The position numbers were made by a program, and so were the translations under genes. This document shows, piece by piece, positions 14,923 to 16,353 of a stretch of DNA of 16,353 nucleotides. The stretch is taken from assembly GCA_937902295.1 (NCBI GenBank), contig CALGUM010000102.1, positions 1 to 16,353 on the forward strand, in the 5' to 3' direction. The number at the start of each line of letters is the position of its first letter. Position 1 is the first letter of the stretch. The DNA comes from an uncultured Candidatus Saccharibacteria bacterium (GTDB lineage Bacteria > Patescibacteriota > Saccharimonadia > Saccharimonadales > Saccharimonadaceae). The notes beneath the pieces are model-generated. The model worked only from the letters and a program-made list of their open reading frames with translations. It did not search any database and was not told the origin of the DNA.

Positions 14923-14943
14923 CTGCACGAATACGATGTGCAG
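14923..14943. terminator. Weak hairpin between convergent genes
   Basis: CTGCAC (14923-14928) with GTGCAG (14938-14943), 9-nt loop, no T-tract. It lies just after the ATPase stop and may slow transcription, but is not a proper intrinsic terminator. Confidence 0.25.
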
Positions 14944-14971
14944 CGAGAGTATAGATAGCTGTCACAACGTG

Positions 14972-15340
14972 TTAGCGGTGAGATCGTTTGCCGCGAATAA
15001 GTAGGCGCGTGTAATCTACGATCATGCCAATTGACCACCCGATAGCAAATGCAACTATTGGCTCGAAGCCCGAAAGGGTATAGCCGTATTGCTTGGCGGG
15101 TAGATATATAGCGATAACTACAATAATAAGGCTCATCGAACCACAGATAAGTGGCAGTGGGCGTGCGATTGTGTAGCCGATACCGTCGCTGATATGTTCA
15201 AGACCGCGTGTATGCACGATACGACTAAAACGACGCTGGTGAGGTCCCATGCGCGTATGAGCTTGCGCTAAGGTCCTATTGAAGGCTATTCTCTTCTTTT
15301 GACGGTTGATAGTAGTGCGTGATGAGGTTGATTTTTTCAT
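14972..15340 (-). CDS. Small membrane protein, two predicted helices, unknown function
   Basis: 122 residues. A basic N-terminal half (about 40 residues rich in Lys, Arg and Gln, opening MKKSTSSRTTINRQKKRIAF) is followed by membrane segments at about 62-80 (LPLICGSMSLIIVVIAIYL) and 90-110 (FEPIVAFAIGWSIGMIVDY), ending in RLLIRGKRSHR. The ATG shares bases with the stop of the upstream gene (ATGA), so translation is coupled. The positive ends suggest both termini lie in the cytoplasm. Not recognised as a named family; its job is probably tied to the surface protein encoded before it. Confidence 0.72.
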   Translation of the reverse strand: MKKSTSSRTTINRQKKRIAFNRTLAQAHTRMGPHQRRFSRIVHTRGLEHISDGIGYTIARPLPLICGSMSLIIVVIAIYLPAKQYGYTLSGFEPIVAFAIGWSIGMIVDYTRLLIRGKRSHR

Positions 15341-16324
15341 TCTAATGTCCCTGAATTTATATCTTTTCGAATCAGACGAATTTCCTCACGAAGCATGCGG
15401 GTGCGCAGTGAGAGGAAGAGCGCAAGCACACAGAGTGCGATGCTGCCATAAAAACTGACCGATAAGGGGGCTGATGGAAGCGAGTGGCTGAATTGTTCAA
15501 TGTGCTTAACGACAGGGCAGGCAACTGGAATGGACGTGGTGCTACCGACAGTGTTTGTCATGATGCAGTCGTAGGACAGGGGATTGCTTGCACCTTGTGC
15601 GGTAGCTGCAATCGCTGGTCTCACGCGTACAATGAGGGTGCTTGAATATGATTCTCCTGGTTCAATTTCGGAAGCCGTCCATTGTATGGACTGAGTTTTT
15701 TCGTCATATATCCCACCTCCCGTATCAACAATGTCTGCGTATTCGAGAACATCGGCGACAGAGTCTGTGATGCGTGTGTCTGCTCGCTGATCACTGGTGT
15801 TGTTCGCGGTCATTGTGTACACGATTCGATCTCGTGGCTGGGCGCGTACCTCAGTGGCCGCTATTTGTTGCGTTGCGTTAAACGCAGTCTTTTTGTGGGT
15901 GAACGGCGGTGTGCAGTCGCGAGGTACCTCAGTGATCTCGTTCGGAGGGCATTCCTGTGTAGTGACTTGACGCGGTGGCTCTGCAAGTGCAATGTTGCCC
16001 GACGAAAGCAGGATCGCAAACTTACCTAGTGTCTCGGAAGTTCCGATAACCGCGGGGATATCGATATGAGCGGGTAGTGCAAGCGACGTCGTAGGATACA
16101 GATATACAGTCCCCAGATCACCGCGGGATTTACGGTATTCATAGGCATGTTCACCGGCATAATATTTGGTTCCCGCGACCCCACTAGAGATATACTGCGC
16201 ACTCTCTAAAGAGGCTACACTCTCTGTAGCGTTGACAATATCACTACGTGAAACGCCAAGTGCAGTATATATACTCTTGATGTCATATTCATTCTGATTA
16301 TACTTTTCGATAAGCTCTTGCTGT
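15337..16324 (-). CDS. Surface-exposed DUF11-like protein, 5' end missing at contig edge
   Basis: The frame is open from the last natural base (16324) to TGA at 15337-15339, about 328 residues, with no start in the window. From the N-terminal side: QQELIEKYNQNEYDIKS with a helical LGVSRSDIVNATESV segment, a beta-rich stretch GTVYLYPTTSLALPAHI, and a Cys-containing linker (QECPPNEITEVPRDC). Next is a DUF11-like beta-sandwich with VRAQPRDRIVYTMTANNTSD and IQWTASEIEPGESYSSTLIVRV. It ends in a membrane helix (FYGSIALCVLALFLSL) and a basic tail. The layout places the body outside the cell with a C-terminal anchor. The full protein is longer; the N-terminus lies beyond the contig. Confidence 0.78.
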
Positions 16325-16353
16325 AGATCGGAAGAGCGTCGTGTAGGGCAAGA
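16325..16353. other. Illumina adapter contamination at the contig end
   Basis: AGATCGGAAGAGCGTCGTGT followed by AGGGCAAGA matches the common TruSeq read-through adapter at 28 of 29 bases (one C in place of A near the end). It is not biological sequence, and anything translated from it is an artefact. Confidence 0.95.

Overview
The window looks like a chromosome contig from a reduced-genome bacterium of the Patescibacteria (CPR), most likely Saccharibacteria (TM7). The reasons are the small core proteins, the tightly packed genes, a small-protein / VirD4-HerA-type ATPase / DUF11 surface-protein locus, and many genes whose ATG sits at the predicted transcription start. The placement is an inference from gene content. 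The last 29 bases (16325-16353) are Illumina adapter sequence, so the natural sequence ends at 16324.

Layout. 1-2543 (+): an alkyltransferase-like protein, miaA, a winged-helix regulator with a nucleotidyltransferase-like tail, and a metallo-beta-lactamase-fold protein that lacks its metal motif. A bidirectional terminator separates these from rpmB (-). 2926-3859 (+): a leaderless site-2 protease gene, a promoter with a rod-shaped 140-nt RNA (6S-like candidate), and tRNA-Pro(GGG). 4006-5252 (+): a degenerate-Nudix/RNase H fusion, then rnpB. 5251-6431 (-): a shared terminator and the infC-rpmI-rplT operon, infC starting at ATT. 6437-7957 (-): a ComM/YifB AAA+ protein. 8013-8422 (+): tmRNA with an unusual tag and T-loop.

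The unusual part is 8423-11007, about 2.6 kb downstream of tmRNA that is nearly free of recognisable genes, in a genome otherwise packed end to end. It opens with a near-consensus promoter (8551-8579), a structured leader of about 170 nt, and a 148-codon orphan gene with G/C-ending codons unlike its neighbours. Just after the stop codon lies a complete type III hammerhead ribozyme (core 9296-9348). Its 5' stem-III strand and cleavage site can also pair with a segment 7 nt after the stop codon, so the ribozyme may be switched. A pseudoknot-like fold and a terminator hairpin follow. After that come an operator-like inverted repeat with a TATAAT box, three 12-bp direct repeats, about 780 bp of G-over-C-skewed DNA without a credible ORF, a terminal-inverted-repeat element, and another near-consensus promoter with no clear gene. 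This is the best candidate for an undescribed system.

11008-16324: a small membrane protein and a Pro-rich small protein, both with leaderless-type starts, then a large membrane-anchored VirD4/HerA-type ATPase with a polyglutamine microsatellite. Convergent to these are a small membrane protein and a DUF11-like surface protein cut by the contig end. Together they look like a cell-envelope or DNA-translocation locus.
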